From positions 1,393,856-1,457,855 of the forward strand of contig NZ_CP090958.1 of assembly GCF_025787225.1 (NCBI RefSeq): a stretch of 64,000 bases of DNA, read 5' to 3'. Position 1 is the stretch's first letter. Each line of letters begins with the position of its first letter. This DNA is from Saxibacter everestensis. GTDB lineage: Bacteria > Actinomycetota > Actinomycetes > Actinomycetales > Brevibacteriaceae. The position numbers and the translations under genes were made by a program. Under the pieces are notes generated by a model. It searched no databases. It saw only the letters and a program-made list of their open reading frames with translations, and was not told the origin of the DNA. This document shows, piece after piece, positions 15,641-25,247 of the stretch.

Positions 15641-16266
15641 CCGCGAGCCGGCGGATCTTGCGCTACGGCGAGCACGGAATTCTGGTTGAGCTCGATGACC
15701 TGAACAGCGCGCTGGGCTATTACGCAGCGTTGGATGCGTCTGCCCTTCCCGGTATCCGCCAGCTGGTATCCGGCGCGCGTACGGTTCTGATCGACTACGA
15801 CCCAGTCGTGGTGAGCGCCGGGTCGCTGAAAAAGCAACTGGAAGAGCTCGAATCCGCTGAACCGGACGCTGCCCAAGCCAGCGAGATCCTCATCCCGGTG
15901 ACATACGCCGGCGCCGATCTGGATGAAGTTGCCCGGCACCATGGCATCAGCACGCAAGCCGTGGTCCGCGCGCACACCGAGGCGAACTGGACTGTCGCAT
16001 TCACCGGTTTCGCGCCGGGCTTCGGCTACCTGGTCGCCGAGGACTGGAAGCTCGCCATGCCCAGACGCGAGACCCCGCGCACGGTCGTGCCGATCGGCTC
16101 GGTGGCACTGGCGGGCGAGTTCAGTGCCGTCTATCCGCAGGATTCGCCCGGCGGCTGGCAACTGATCGGCAGCACCGCGGTGCAGATGTTCTCGCCTGAG
16201 GCGGAGCCGCCCGCACTGCTGGTGCCCGGCGCCCGGGTGCGGTTCACGATTGCGCAGGCTGGCTGA
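15637..16266 (+). CDS. pxpB: 5-oxoprolinase subunit B (KipI family)
   Basis: 209 residues. The allophanate-hydrolase subunit 1 fold is shown by RILRYGEHGILVEL at the start, the VSYDP-like VLIDYDPVVV, then GFAPGFGYL, PRRETPRTVVPIGSVALAG and YPQDSPGGWQLIG, in the usual order. PxpB pairs with PxpC to form the ATP-dependent kinase half of 5-oxoprolinase. It starts inside the pxpA stop (ATGA), and pxpC starts at its own stop, so the three subunits should be made in step. Confidence 0.93.
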   Translation: MTASRRILRYGEHGILVELDDLNSALGYYAALDASALPGIRQLVSGARTVLIDYDPVVVSAGSLKKQLEELESAEPDAAQASEILIPVTYAGADLDEVARHHGISTQAVVRAHTEANWTVAFTGFAPGFGYLVAEDWKLAMPRRETPRTVVPIGSVALAGEFSAVYPQDSPGGWQLIGSTAVQMFSPEAEPPALLVPGARVRFTIAQAG

Positions 16267-17159
16267 TGCCGGCTCTGACAGTGCTCGCTCCGGGCACCCT
16301 GATGACCACTCAGGACGCCGGCCGAAGCGGCTATGCGCGCTATGGCGTCGGACCATCCGGCCCCGCCGACCGCAGAAGCGCCGCATTGGCGAACCGGCTG
16401 GTCGGCAATCCGGGGGACGCCACCCAGCTTGAGGCGACCTTCGGCGGCTTTCGGCTTCGGGCAAATGTCACCCTGACGATCGCCGTCACCGGAGCGCTGG
16501 TCGAACTGACAGTGCTCCGGGGACAGAGACGGGTCGGCGCGGCCACCCACAGCGTTCTCACCCTTCGCCCGGGGGATGAACTGCGCGCCGGAACGCCGTC
16601 CGCCGGACTCCGGAACTACATCGCGGTTCGCGGCGGGCTGCGGTCCGAACCGGTGCTTGGGAGCTCGAGTACCGACACATTGTCCGGCCTTGGGCCGCGC
16701 GCCGTCACTGCCGGCCAGGACTTCGAGCTGGCCGGTTCGTTCGCCGGCTGGCCGGTTGTGGATCTGGCGCACTGGCCGGCTCAGCTCGGCCGGGGCACCG
16801 CCGACCTGCTGCTGTCGGTAATCCTGGGACCGCGCGACGACTGGTTCCTCGCCGAGTCGATCCGGTTGTTGTTCTCCCAGCGCTGGACCGTGACAACGCA
16901 GTCCAACCGGGTCGCGATCCGGCTGGATGGCAAAGAGCCGCTGACGCGTACGATAGCGATGGAACTTCCGAGCGAGGGCGTGCTGGCCGGAGCGATCCAG
17001 GTACCGGCCGACGGGAAGCCGATCGCGTTCCTGGCAGATCATCCGGTAACCGGCGGCTATCCCGTCATCGGTGTGCTTGATTCCGGTTCGCTCGCAGACG
17101 CCGCGCAATTGCGTCCGGGGGAGCACTTGAGATTCGAACAGAAAGTTGTGACCTGGTGA
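16266..17159 (+). CDS. pxpC: 5-oxoprolinase subunit C (KipA/AHS2 family)
   Basis: 297 residues. The AHS2 signatures are LAPGTLMTTQDAGRSGYARYGVGPSGPAD, RNYIAVRGGL and a C-terminal FLADHPVTGGYPVIGVLDSGSL. Often annotated as a biotin-dependent carboxyltransferase-like protein, in this three-gene context it is the third 5-oxoprolinase subunit. The start (ATG 16266) overlaps the pxpB stop by one base, and its own stop overlaps the GTG of the next gene. Confidence 0.92.
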   Translation: MPALTVLAPGTLMTTQDAGRSGYARYGVGPSGPADRRSAALANRLVGNPGDATQLEATFGGFRLRANVTLTIAVTGALVELTVLRGQRRVGAATHSVLTLRPGDELRAGTPSAGLRNYIAVRGGLRSEPVLGSSSTDTLSGLGPRAVTAGQDFELAGSFAGWPVVDLAHWPAQLGRGTADLLLSVILGPRDDWFLAESIRLLFSQRWTVTTQSNRVAIRLDGKEPLTRTIAMELPSEGVLAGAIQVPADGKPIAFLADHPVTGGYPVIGVLDSGSLADAAQLRPGEHLRFEQKVVTW

Positions 17160-18061
17160 GATTCGGCATCGTCATCCTGCCGCAGGACCGGTGGGCAGAC
17201 GCGGCAAAGAAGTGGCAACGGGCCGAAAGCCTCGGGTTCGACCACGCCTGGACCTACGATCACCTCTCCTGGCGGTCGCTGGCCGGTGAGCCGTGGCATG
17301 CCACCGTGCCGACCCTGACGGCGGCAGCGATGGTTACGTCCACCATTTCGCTGGGCACCTGGGTGGCCTCACCGAACTTCCGTCATCCGGTGACCTTCGC
17401 CAAGGAGCTCGCCACTCTCGACGATATCGCGCAAGGCAGGATCACACTCGGTGTTGGTTCGGGTGGAACCGGTTTCGACGCTCATGTGCTCGGCCAGCCC
17501 GATCTGTCCCCACGAGAGCGCCACGAGCGATTCACCGAGTTCGTCGAAGGGCTCGACGTCCTGCTGCGCCACGAAGGCGTGGGCGGCCCGATCAGCTTCG
17601 AGGGCCAGTGGTTCACCGCTCGCGAGGCCCGAATGGTCGGCGAACCGGTGCAGCGGCCAAGACTCCCGTTTCTGATTGCGGCCAACGGGCCGAAGGGCCT
17701 CCGTCTTGTCGCCCGGCACGGCCAGGGCTGGGTCACCACCGGCAGATCGGCCGAGTCACTCGAGGGCTGGTGGGATGGCGTCGCGGAGCTTCGGCGGCGG
17801 CTTGACGACACCCTGGACGCCGCAGGACGCGACCCCGGCACGATCAGACGCTGCCTGAGCCTCGACGCGGCCCCGCGATACTCGCTGGACAGCATCGAAG
17901 CATTCCGTGACGCCTACGGCAGGGCGGATGAGCTCGGTTTCAGCGATATCGTCAGTCACTGGCCGCGAGCGGAGGGGATCTACGCGGGTGACGAGCGGAT
18001 CCTCGACGACATTGCCGCCGATCTGGCCGATAGGCACAGGCAGAAAAGTGAATTGGAATAA
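17156..18061 (+). CDS. LLM-class (luciferase-like) flavin-dependent oxidoreductase
   Basis: 301 residues. MRFGIVILPQDRW, the SLGFDHAWTYDHL segment, LGTWVASPNFRHPVTFAKELATLDDIAQGRITLGVGSGG and LRLVARHGQGWVTTG are those of the bacterial luciferase/F420-dependent TIM-barrel family. Whether it uses FMN or F420 cannot be read from the sequence. It begins with GTG inside the stop codon of pxpC, so it is the last gene of the pxp operon and might act on an oxoproline- or amino-acid-related compound; that is only context. Confidence 0.82.
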   Translation: MRFGIVILPQDRWADAAKKWQRAESLGFDHAWTYDHLSWRSLAGEPWHATVPTLTAAAMVTSTISLGTWVASPNFRHPVTFAKELATLDDIAQGRITLGVGSGGTGFDAHVLGQPDLSPRERHERFTEFVEGLDVLLRHEGVGGPISFEGQWFTAREARMVGEPVQRPRLPFLIAANGPKGLRLVARHGQGWVTTGRSAESLEGWWDGVAELRRRLDDTLDAAGRDPGTIRRCLSLDAAPRYSLDSIEAFRDAYGRADELGFSDIVSHWPRAEGIYAGDERILDDIAADLADRHRQKSELE

Positions 18062-18281
18062 TCTGCGATCCAGCGGGGTTGAGTCTTTTGTGCTGAACGT
18101 GCATCTCGAACTTTTCCCTGCGGACCCGTTGCTGGTCCGCCGGTTGCACGTCGACCTCGCACGCGTCGCCAGCGCGAATTAGCGCCCGCTTCGCCCCGCC
18201 CCGCGCGCACCTGTACCGCGGCGGCCTCACATCATCCCACTCTCTCCTAGTTTTCTCCTGCCTGCAGAAAGGCTCACTCTC
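18062..18281. other. Gap before the symporter gene, with a small hairpin
   Basis: GCGGACC (18120-18126) pairs with GGTCCGC (18134-18140) across a 7 nt loop; it could end the pxp operon but lacks a T tract. The last 15 bp carry AGAAAGG, the ribosome binding site of the next gene. Nothing else is seen. Confidence 0.4.
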
Positions 18282-19676
18282 GTGACCTCCGCATTGAAAC
18301 GCGTCACCTTCGGGTGGCAAATCCTGATCGCCCTCGTTCTAGGCATCGGACTGGGCTTGGTGGCCCAGCAACTTCCGGTGCCGGAGGGCGCGGAAAGCAA
18401 CTGGCTGGGCGCAACGCTGGCCACCATCGGCGAACTGTTCGTCCAGCTGCTCCGGGTCATCGTCATCCCGCTGGTCGTTACCGCGATCATTGCCAGCATC
18501 ACCAATCTGAAGAACGTCACCAACGCAGCACGGCTCGCCGGCAAGACGCTGTTGTGGTTCTGCATAACCGCCCTGATCGCGGTGGCGATCGGAATGACAA
18601 TCGGCCTGGTCACCCAGCCGGGCGCCAATACGACGATCAGTCAGGACGCCGCCCAGAATCCGGAGAGCACTGGCAGCTGGTCGGACTTCCTCACCGGTCT
18701 GTTCCCGGTCAATATCCTCGGACTCTCCGCCGACACCAGCCTGGAAGCCCCGGCCGCAGGAGGGGCGCCTGTCGCCAGCACCGAGCTGAGCTTCAACGTG
18801 CTTCAGCTCGTCGTCCTTGCCCTGGTGATCGGGATCGCCGCGCTGAAGGTCGGCAAGCCCGCCGAGCCGTTCCTCGCCTTCAACCGCTCGCTCCTTGCCA
18901 TAGTCTCCAAGGTGCTGTGGTGGGTCATCCGGCTCGCGCCGATCGGAACCGTAGGCCTGCTGGGCAACGCGGTGGCGAATTACGGCTGGGAAGCCCTGTC
19001 GCCGCTGGCCGTCTTCGCCGTCGATGTCTATATCGGCTGCGCCATCGTTATGTTCGTGGTGTACCCGCTGCTGGCCAAGGCCCACGGTCTCTCGGCGCGC
19101 AAATGGTTCAGTGGCGCCTGGCCGGCCATCCAGCTCGGCTTCGTATCCCGTAGCTCGGTGGGCACTCTGCCAATGACCCAGCGCGTGACCGAACGCAACC
19201 TCGGTGTCCCGCAGGGATACGCCTCCTTCGCCGTGCCGTTCGGCGCGACCACGAAAATGGACGGCTGCGCAGCGATCTACCCCGCCTTGGCAGCCATCTT
19301 CGTCGCTCAGTTCTTCGGGATTCAATTGCAGATCAGCGACTATCTGCTGATCGCTTTCGTCTCCGTGATCGGTTCGGCGGCGACCGCAGGACTGACCGGA
19401 GCAATCGTTATGCTGACCCTGACACTGTCGACGCTCGGTCTGCCGCTGGCCGGCGTCGGCCTGCTGCTCGCGGTTGATCCGATCCTGGACATGATGCGCA
19501 CGGCGACAAATGTGGCCGGGCAGACCCTGATCCCGACCCTCGTGGCCAAGCAGGAGAAGATTCTCGACGTCGACCGCTACAACGCTGTGCGCAGTGATAA
19601 CGGCTTCGTTCCCGAGGCGGGCGAGACGATCGCTGCCGAGCAGGACGGCGCGCGGGATCTGGAGCCCAGCCGCTAA
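18282..19676 (+). CDS. Dicarboxylate/amino acid:cation symporter (DAACS family)
   Basis: 464 residues with eight or so hydrophobic segments. The DAACS re-entrant loop serine-rich motif is present as [17 protein letters not shown], followed by [30 protein letters not shown] and a second re-entrant loop near [24 protein letters not shown] (the conserved D...R...TxxNV). It is an inner-membrane, Na+ or H+ coupled importer of glutamate, aspartate or C4-dicarboxylates. The position after the 5-oxoprolinase genes favours glutamate, as an inference. GTG start with AGAAAGG 8 nt upstream. Its stop codon overlaps the convergent glgC stop by two bases. Confidence 0.9.
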   Translation: MTSALKRVTFGWQILIALVLGIGLGLVAQQLPVPEGAESNWLGATLATIGELFVQLLRVIVIPLVVTAIIASITNLKNVTNAARLAGKTLLWFCITALIAVAIGMTIGLVTQPGANTTISQDAAQNPESTGSWSDFLTGLFPVNILGLSADTSLEAPAAGGAPVASTELSFNVLQLVVLALVIGIAALKVGKPAEPFLAFNRSLLAIVSKVLWWVIRLAPIGTVGLLGNAVANYGWEALSPLAVFAVDVYIGCAIVMFVVYPLLAKAHGLSARKWFSGAWPAIQLGFVSRSSVGTLPMTQRVTERNLGVPQGYASFAVPFGATTKMDGCAAIYPALAAIFVAQFFGIQLQISDYLLIAFVSVIGSAATAGLTGAIVMLTLTLSTLGLPLAGVGLLLAVDPILDMMRTATNVAGQTLIPTLVAKQEKILDVDRYNAVRSDNGFVPEAGETIAAEQDGARDLEPSR

Positions 19677-20941
19677 AGCTGGACGACGTCGTCGTCCTCG
19701 TCGTCATTCACGACCTGGTTCTTGGCCACGACGGTCAGGCCGCTGTCTGTCACCGTGAAGCCGCGCGCCCGATCGAGCTGATGGTCGATTCCGACAGTCT
19801 CGCCCGGCGGGACGACGACGTTCTTGTCCAGGATGGCGCGATGCACGCGGGCGCCTTCGCCAATGCTGACGTTATCCATCAGCACCGAAGACGTCACCGA
19901 GGCCATCGACTCGACGCTCACCGCGGGCGCTAAAACCGAATGGTCGACGTGCCCGCCGGAGATCACCACGCCCTGGGCGACGATGGAGTCCGTCGCACGT
20001 CCCGGCCGCTGCTGGTCATCGTGCACAAACTTAGCCGGCGGTAGCGCGTCCTGCCGGGTGTAGATCGGCCACTCCAGGTTGTAGAGGTTGAAGGCCGGCA
20101 CCGGCGAGATCAGGTCCATATGCGAGTCGTAGAACGAGTCGATCGTCCCGACATCACGCCAGTATTGCCCGTCACGGCCACTGCTGCCGGGCACCACGTT
20201 GTTGCTGAAGTCATAGACGTTGGCCCGGCCTTGCCGGACGAACTCCGGAATGATGTCGCCGCCCATATCGTGGGCACTGTTCTCATTCTCGGCGTCGGCG
20301 CGGACCGCGTCCACGAGAGCCTTGGCGCTGAAAACATAGTTGCCCATCGAGGCAAGGAACTCACCGGGCGAGTCGCTGAGTCCCTCGGTGTGCTCGGGCT
20401 TCTCCCTGAAGGCGGCGATCCGTCGTGGATCGTCGACTTCGGTTTCGATCACACCGAACTGGTCGGAGAGGTCAAGCGGCTGGCGGACCGCGGCAACTGT
20501 GGCGTCCATCCCGGACGCCACGTGCTCGTCGATCATCTGCTGGAAGTCCATCCGATAGACGTGATCGGCACCGGCGACGATGACAACATCGGGCTTGGCG
20601 TCATAGATCAGGTTGAGGCTCTGGTAGATCGCGTCTGCGCTGCCCAGGAACCAGCTCTTGCCGACCCGCTGCTGCGCAGGAACAGAGGCGATATAGCTTC
20701 CCGATTGAATCGAGAACCGCCAGGTTTCCGAGATATGCCGGTCCAGGCTGTGCGACTTGTACTGAGTGAGCACGACAATTTTCCGCAGTTCGGAATTCAC
20801 CAGGTTCGACAGCACGAAGTCAATCAGTCGATAGCCACCGGCGAACGGAACTCCGGGCTTGGCGCGGTCAAGGGTCAACGGCAAAAGACGCTTACCTTCT
20901 CCGCCCGCCAGCACTATCGAGAGCACCTTGGTCTTGGCCAT
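19673..20941 (-). CDS. glgC: Glucose-1-phosphate adenylyltransferase (ADP-glucose pyrophosphorylase)
   Basis: 422 residues from ATG 20941, chosen because AAGAGGA lies 6 nt upstream and [19 protein letters not shown] is the normal N-terminus; an in-frame upstream start would add nine residues. The pyrophosphorylase motif [20 protein letters not shown], the [10 protein letters not shown] segment, the [11 protein letters not shown] catalytic stretch and a C-terminal left-handed beta-helix ([24 protein letters not shown]) are seen. It makes ADP-glucose for glycogen. Divergent from glgA, 83 bp apart. The tail ends in an Asp-rich [10 protein letters not shown]. Confidence 0.95.
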   Translation of the reverse strand: MAKTKVLSIVLAGGEGKRLLPLTLDRAKPGVPFAGGYRLIDFVLSNLVNSELRKIVVLTQYKSHSLDRHISETWRFSIQSGSYIASVPAQQRVGKSWFLGSADAIYQSLNLIYDAKPDVVIVAGADHVYRMDFQQMIDEHVASGMDATVAAVRQPLDLSDQFGVIETEVDDPRRIAAFREKPEHTEGLSDSPGEFLASMGNYVFSAKALVDAVRADAENENSAHDMGGDIIPEFVRQGRANVYDFSNNVVPGSSGRDGQYWRDVGTIDSFYDSHMDLISPVPAFNLYNLEWPIYTRQDALPPAKFVHDDQQRPGRATDSIVAQGVVISGGHVDHSVLAPAVSVESMASVTSSVLMDNVSIGEGARVHRAILDKNVVVPPGETVGIDHQLDRARGFTVTDSGLTVVAKNQVVNDDEDDDVVQL

Positions 20942-21011
20942 ATCCGTCCTCTTCCGTCGCGAGCGCAATTCAGTTCGTAGCTTGATGAGCCTAACAAGTC
21001 CTGCGGTGATC

Positions 21012-21017
21012 TAGATT
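21012..21017 (+). promoter_or_regulatory. Predicted leaderless -10 of glgA
   Basis: TAGATT ends 7 nt before the GTG at 21025. No Shine-Dalgarno precedes that GTG, which supports both the start choice and leaderless translation. Confidence 0.55.
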
Positions 21018-21024
21018 AGGACTC

Positions 21025-22212
21025 GTGCGAGTAGACATAATAAGCAAAGAATTTCCGCCAGAGGTTTACGGTGGCGCCGGCGTGCACGTGGCAGAGCTGA
21101 GCGCCGTGCTCGCCGCACGCCTGGACGTAAGGGTCCGCTGCTTCGGCGCCGAGCGTGCCGCCAGCAACGTCACTGCCTATCCGGACCTTCCGCAGCTGGA
21201 GAACGCGAACCCCGCGGTGAGAACGCTCGGTGTGGACCTGAGCATGGTTGGCGACGTGGCCGGTGCGGATGTCGTGCACTCACACACCTGGTATGCCAAT
21301 ATGGCCGGGCATCTGGCCGGGCTGCTGCACGACATACCCCATGTCGTGAGCGCACACAGCCTTGAGCCGCTGCGTCCCTGGAAGGCAGAGCAGCTCGGCG
21401 GGGGATACGCGGTGTCATCTTGGGCGGAACGCAGCGCGTACGAGGGCGCGGCGGCCGTGATCGCCGTCTCGAACGGGATGCGCGCGGACATCCTGCGGGC
21501 CTACCCGCGGCTGGATCCGGAGAAGGTGCACGTGGTGTACAACGGCATCGACACCGACGCCTGGCGACGAGACGAGGGCACCGAGCTGATTCGGCCGCTC
21601 GGCATCGACCCGGCCCGGCCCAGCGTTGTGTTCGTTGGCCGGATCACCCGGCAAAAGGGTCTGCCTTATCTGTTGCGCGCGGCCGCCCGGCTGCCAGCCG
21701 AGGTTCAGCTGGTGTTGTGCGCGGGCGCCCCAGACACCCCGGAGATCGCAGCCGAGGTCAGCGGACTGGTCGGTGAGTTGCAGCGTAAACGCGAGGGCGT
21801 TGTCTGGATCGATCGGGTGCTGCCGCGTGCCGAACTCTGCCAGGTGCTCAGCCACGCGACCGTGTTCGTCTGTCCATCGATCTATGAACCGCTGGGCATC
21901 GTGAATCTTGAGGCGATGGCGTGCGGCGCTGCAGTGGTCGGCACGAATACCGGCGGCATTCCGGAGGTGGTGCAGGACGGCGTCACCGGCCGGATCGTGC
22001 CGATCGATCAGCTGACCGACGGCACGGGTACCCCGACTAACCCGGATCAATACGTCGCCGACCTTGCGGCCGCCCTGATCGAGATGGTGGCCGATCCCGA
22101 GCGGGCCCGGAAAATGGGCCTCACCGGACTGGAGCGGGCCAGGCAGCAGTTTTCCTGGCACAGCATCGCCGAGGACACCATCAAAGTCTACGAGGCCGCG
22201 CTGCGCGGCTGA
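21025..22212 (+). CDS. glgA: Actinobacterial GlgA/GlgM glycosyltransferase (GT4)
   Basis: 395 residues. The N-terminus MRVDIISKEFPPEVYGGAGVH and the C-terminal nucleotide-sugar site EPLGIVNLEAMACGAAVVGTNTGGIPEVV mark the Corynebacterium/Mycobacterium-type GlgA, a GT4 enzyme distinct from the GT5 E. coli GlgA. The mycobacterial counterpart (GlgM) uses ADP-glucose and glucose-1-phosphate to make maltose-1-phosphate for the GlgE route; whether this one elongates glycogen or makes maltose-1-phosphate cannot be told here. It is paired with glgC, which supplies ADP-glucose. Confidence 0.92.
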   Translation: MRVDIISKEFPPEVYGGAGVHVAELSAVLAARLDVRVRCFGAERAASNVTAYPDLPQLENANPAVRTLGVDLSMVGDVAGADVVHSHTWYANMAGHLAGLLHDIPHVVSAHSLEPLRPWKAEQLGGGYAVSSWAERSAYEGAAAVIAVSNGMRADILRAYPRLDPEKVHVVYNGIDTDAWRRDEGTELIRPLGIDPARPSVVFVGRITRQKGLPYLLRAAARLPAEVQLVLCAGAPDTPEIAAEVSGLVGELQRKREGVVWIDRVLPRAELCQVLSHATVFVCPSIYEPLGIVNLEAMACGAAVVGTNTGGIPEVVQDGVTGRIVPIDQLTDGTGTPTNPDQYVADLAAALIEMVADPERARKMGLTGLERARQQFSWHSIAEDTIKVYEAALRG

Positions 22213-22325
22213 GCCGCCCGGCTTGTCGTGCCGATAGCCTCCGCCTTCCGCTGGGGGATGACCCCGGAGAAGTTGGGGGTCGTACCTCATGGTGCCAGCC
22301 CGTGGCGCACACATAGCGTGAAAGC

Positions 22326-22985
22326 ATGAATCTCGACGCGGTAATTGAGACGCTCGCATCCGGACCCTGGGCACTACCGGTGATGTTCATCTGCACGGTG
22401 ATCGATGGCTTCTTCCCGCCGGTGCCCAGCGAGTCGCTCGTGATCGGCATGTCGACAGTTGCCCTTGGCGTCGACCCGTGGCGATTGATTCCGATCGCGC
22501 TGCTGGGGTGGGCAGCCGCGGTTGCGGGGGATAACCTCGCGTACTTGATTGGCCGGCGGTGCAAGTTCCATCGGCTCCGGCTCTTCGCCGGCCCCCGTGC
22601 GCAGCGCGCCGTTGCCACGGCGGAGAAAGCCCTGCTGCGTCGCGGCACCTCGGTCATCCTGACGGCTCGCTTCATCCCGATCGGCCGTGTCGCGGTGAAC
22701 ATGGCTGCCGGCTCACTGGGCTACCAGCGGCGCCGATTCTTCATTGCGACCGTGATCTCAGGTGGCCTGTGGACGGCGCAGGCGCTGTTCTTCGCGCTGG
22801 TCGGCCATGTCTGGTTCGGAGCTCACAGCACCGTCGCGGCGGTCGTGGTCGGCATCGTTCTGGCGGTTACGGTTGGTCTGATCATCGATGCCGTGGCGCA
22901 GCGCAGGTCGGCAATCGACCGCCGGGCGGCTGCCGTGGAACAATCCAAGAGTGCCGAACGCCACGATTTCACGCCTACGCAGTGA
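22326..22985 (+). CDS. DedA family membrane protein
   Basis: 219 residues with about five hydrophobic segments. The DedA signature is present: FFPPVPSESLVIG near the N-terminus and the ARFIPIGRVAVNMAAGSLGYQRRRFF stretch, matching F.R.(I/V)P..R and G...M....F. The proteins are proton-dependent lipid flippases or transporters linked to membrane homeostasis. TAGCGT (22314-22319) lies 6 nt before the ATG, again without a Shine-Dalgarno. The 3' end overlaps the histidine kinase start, so the DedA gene and the two-component system are likely one transcript. Confidence 0.88.
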   Translation: MNLDAVIETLASGPWALPVMFICTVIDGFFPPVPSESLVIGMSTVALGVDPWRLIPIALLGWAAAVAGDNLAYLIGRRCKFHRLRLFAGPRAQRAVATAEKALLRRGTSVILTARFIPIGRVAVNMAAGSLGYQRRRFFIATVISGGLWTAQALFFALVGHVWFGAHSTVAAVVVGIVLAVTVGLIIDAVAQRRSAIDRRAAAVEQSKSAERHDFTPTQ

Positions 22986-24414
22986 GTCGCGCACGGTCCG
23001 GGCCCGGATGCTCGCGGCAATGCTCGCGTTCATGACGGCCGGTCTGATCATCGCGGGCAGCGTGTCGTACTCGCTCCAGCTCGCTGCGCTGAACGAGCGG
23101 GTGAATTCAGACCTGCTGCAGGAAATCGACGAACTACGCCGGGTGTCCGAGCGGGGTGTCGTCACCAATGCCGGTGTGTCGCCGCACATCACGGTCGACA
23201 GCCTGCTGAAGACGGCGATGCAGAGTGGTATCCCGGCCGGCTACGAATCGTTCGTGGCGATCATCGATGGCAAGGTGCGGTACCTTCCCGCCGGACAGCA
23301 CGATATCGACCTTGGCGATGGCCGGATCGTCCGCGCGGTGCTGGACCAGGCCTCACCCGACCGGATCGTGACGACGGATACCCGGGCCGCCGGCGAGACC
23401 GTTCGGCTTGCCATTGTCCCCGCCACCGTCGAAGGCGATCAGGCTCAGGGCTACTACGTGATCGGCAACGCGATCGGTGCCCAGCGGTCGAACATCTATC
23501 GCGCCGCGCAGACGTATGCCCTGGTGTCGCTGGCAACGGTCGCGCTTTCCGGGCTGGTCGGCGCCGTGCTGATCGGCCGTCTGCTCCGACCGATCAAACG
23601 GCTCCGCGAGGCGACCGAGCAGGCGAGCCTCGAAGACCTGACCAGGCGGGTCGAGGTACCGGATAGCGGCGACGACGTGGCCCAGCTGGCCGGCCGCTTC
23701 AACATGATGCTCGACCGGCTCGAGCTCGGTTTCAAGGAGCAACGCCGCTTCCTTGACGATGCGGGCCATGAGCTGCGCACGCCGCTGACGATTGTCCGCG
23801 GCCACCTCGAGGTACTCGCGGTCGATGACCCGGAGGACGTCCGCCAGACCAGGCACCTAGTGCTCGACGAGCTGGATCGGATGCAGAGGCTGGTGCACGA
23901 CCTGTTGCTTCTCGCCAAGGCTCGGCGGCCCGATTTCATCAAGCCGGGCCCGGTTGACCTCGAACAGCTCGTCGTCGATGTCCACGACCGGGTGCGGCTG
24001 CTCGCCCGACGGGACTGGACGTTCGACCAACGCGCCGGCGCGATAATAGTTGCCGATCGGGAGCGGCTCACCCAGGCACTTATTCAGCTGGCAGCGAACG
24101 CGGTGAAGTTCACCGGTGCGGGCGACACTATTGCGCTCGGCTCCGCGGTGGACGAGACGGAGGCCACGGTGCGGCTGTGGGTGCGTGATTCCGGTCCAGG
24201 GATCGAGGCGGATGACCGGGAACGAATCTTCGAGCGATTCGGTCGCGCGAAGGACGTTGGCCGCGGCGTGGAAGGTTCCGGCCTGGGCCTGTCGATTGTC
24301 TCCGCCATCGCCGATGCACACGGCGGGGCGGTGGAGCTGGACTCAGTTCCGGGCCAGGGAGCGACGTTTATCCTGGTGATCCCGATGCATACGCTAGGAA
24401 AGCAGAAGTCGTGA
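22951..24414 (+). CDS. Two-component sensor histidine kinase (HAMP-HisKA-HATPase)
   Basis: 487 residues from GTG 22951 (VPNATISRLR); the ATG at 23008 is a possible shorter start. TM1 (MLAAMLAFMTAGLIIAGSVSYSL) and TM2 (LVSLATVALSGLVGAVLIG) enclose an extracytoplasmic sensor of about 140 residues. HAMP follows, then the phosphoacceptor His in LDDAGHELRTPLTIVRGH, the N box QLAANAVKF, and G boxes RDSGPGIEADD and GSGLGLSIVSAIADAHGG. It overlaps the DedA gene by 35 bp and the regulator by 4 bp. The signal is unknown; position suggests envelope or surface-glycan control. Confidence 0.88.
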   Translation: MPNATISRLRSESRTVRARMLAAMLAFMTAGLIIAGSVSYSLQLAALNERVNSDLLQEIDELRRVSERGVVTNAGVSPHITVDSLLKTAMQSGIPAGYESFVAIIDGKVRYLPAGQHDIDLGDGRIVRAVLDQASPDRIVTTDTRAAGETVRLAIVPATVEGDQAQGYYVIGNAIGAQRSNIYRAAQTYALVSLATVALSGLVGAVLIGRLLRPIKRLREATEQASLEDLTRRVEVPDSGDDVAQLAGRFNMMLDRLELGFKEQRRFLDDAGHELRTPLTIVRGHLEVLAVDDPEDVRQTRHLVLDELDRMQRLVHDLLLLAKARRPDFIKPGPVDLEQLVVDVHDRVRLLARRDWTFDQRAGAIIVADRERLTQALIQLAANAVKFTGAGDTIALGSAVDETEATVRLWVRDSGPGIEADDRERIFERFGRAKDVGRGVEGSGLGLSIVSAIADAHGGAVELDSVPGQGATFILVIPMHTLGKQKS

Positions 24415-25079
24415 AGCGAATCCTGATTGCTGAGGACGAACAGCGAATCTCAATGTTCATGCTGAAGGGCCTCAAGGCGGCTGGCTTCACCCCGACTGTG
24501 GTCGACGATGGGATAACGGCGCTCGACTACGCGTCAGGCGCCGATTTCGACCTGATGATTTTGGATGTCGGGTTGCCGCGGCTGGACGGTTTCAGTGTGC
24601 TGAGAGAGCTCCGTTCCCGGGGATCCCGGCTACCAGTGGTGATGGTGACGGCAAGGGACTCGATCGATGACACGGTAGCCGGCCTCGAGGGTGGCGCCGA
24701 CGACTACATTCCTAAGCCGTTCAGGTTCGAGGAATTGCTCGCCCGGGTAAAGCTCCGGCTGAAGGACCAGGGCGGCGCCGGCGCCGACGATGTGCTGCGC
24801 TGCGGCGGGCTGGAGCTCGACGTCCGAACCCGGGTAGCCAGAGTAGCCGGCCGGGAGATTGAACTCTCTGGTCGCGAGTTCACTATGGCGGACGCCTTTA
24901 TGCGCCATCCGGGACAGGTGCTGTCCCGGGAGCAGCTGCTGAGCCGGGTGTGGGGCTACGACTTCGACGGCGGTTCAAACGTGGTCGACGTCTACGTGCG
25001 GTACCTGCGGCTCAAGTTGGGAGCCGAACGTTTTGTCACAGTGCGTGGCGCCGGATATCGCCTGGTCGATATCCCGTAG
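24411..25079 (+). CDS. OmpR-family response regulator
   Basis: 222 residues. The receiver domain has the acidic pair in IAEDEQR, the phosphoacceptor Asp in LMILDVGLPRLDG, Thr in VVMVTARDS and Lys in DDYIPKPFRFEELLARV. The C-terminal winged helix runs from about residue 130, with EIELSGREFTMADAFMRHPGQVLSREQLLSRVWGYDFDGGSNVVDVYVRYLRLKL. The GTG start overlaps the kinase stop (GTGA). Regulators of this class bind 11 bp direct repeats; such repeats lie just downstream at 25133-25160, ahead of the glycosyltransferase operon. Confidence 0.93.
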   Translation: MKRILIAEDEQRISMFMLKGLKAAGFTPTVVDDGITALDYASGADFDLMILDVGLPRLDGFSVLRELRSRGSRLPVVMVTARDSIDDTVAGLEGGADDYIPKPFRFEELLARVKLRLKDQGGAGADDVLRCGGLELDVRTRVARVAGREIELSGREFTMADAFMRHPGQVLSREQLLSRVWGYDFDGGSNVVDVYVRYLRLKLGAERFVTVRGAGYRLVDIP

Positions 25080-25121
25080 CAGCTCCTGACTGGCTGGATT
25101 TGCCGGCCCGCCGTCACGGCA

Positions 25122-25160
25122 GATGAGAAAGTTCTCATCGCCGTCTCATCTTCACTTCAT
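25122..25160 (+). promoter_or_regulatory. Candidate response-regulator box: inverted repeat plus 11 bp direct repeats
   Basis: GATGAGAA (25122-25129) and TTCTCATC (25132-25139) form a perfect inverted repeat. TCTCATC at 25133-25139 recurs at 25144-25150 and as CTTCAT at 25155-25160, a period of 11 bp, which is the spacing used by OmpR/PhoB-type regulators. A CAGACT/TTAGTAG stretch (25172-25183) could be the -10. The adjacent gene at 25248 has CAGGAG 5 nt before its ATG. Confidence 0.55.
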
Positions 25161-25247
25161 TTCCCGCTGCGCAGACTTAGTAGTGATTCGGCGTCGTTCG
25201 CCTATATCGCGCCGATACCGGCGCGGGCACCAGCTTCAGGAGTGACA

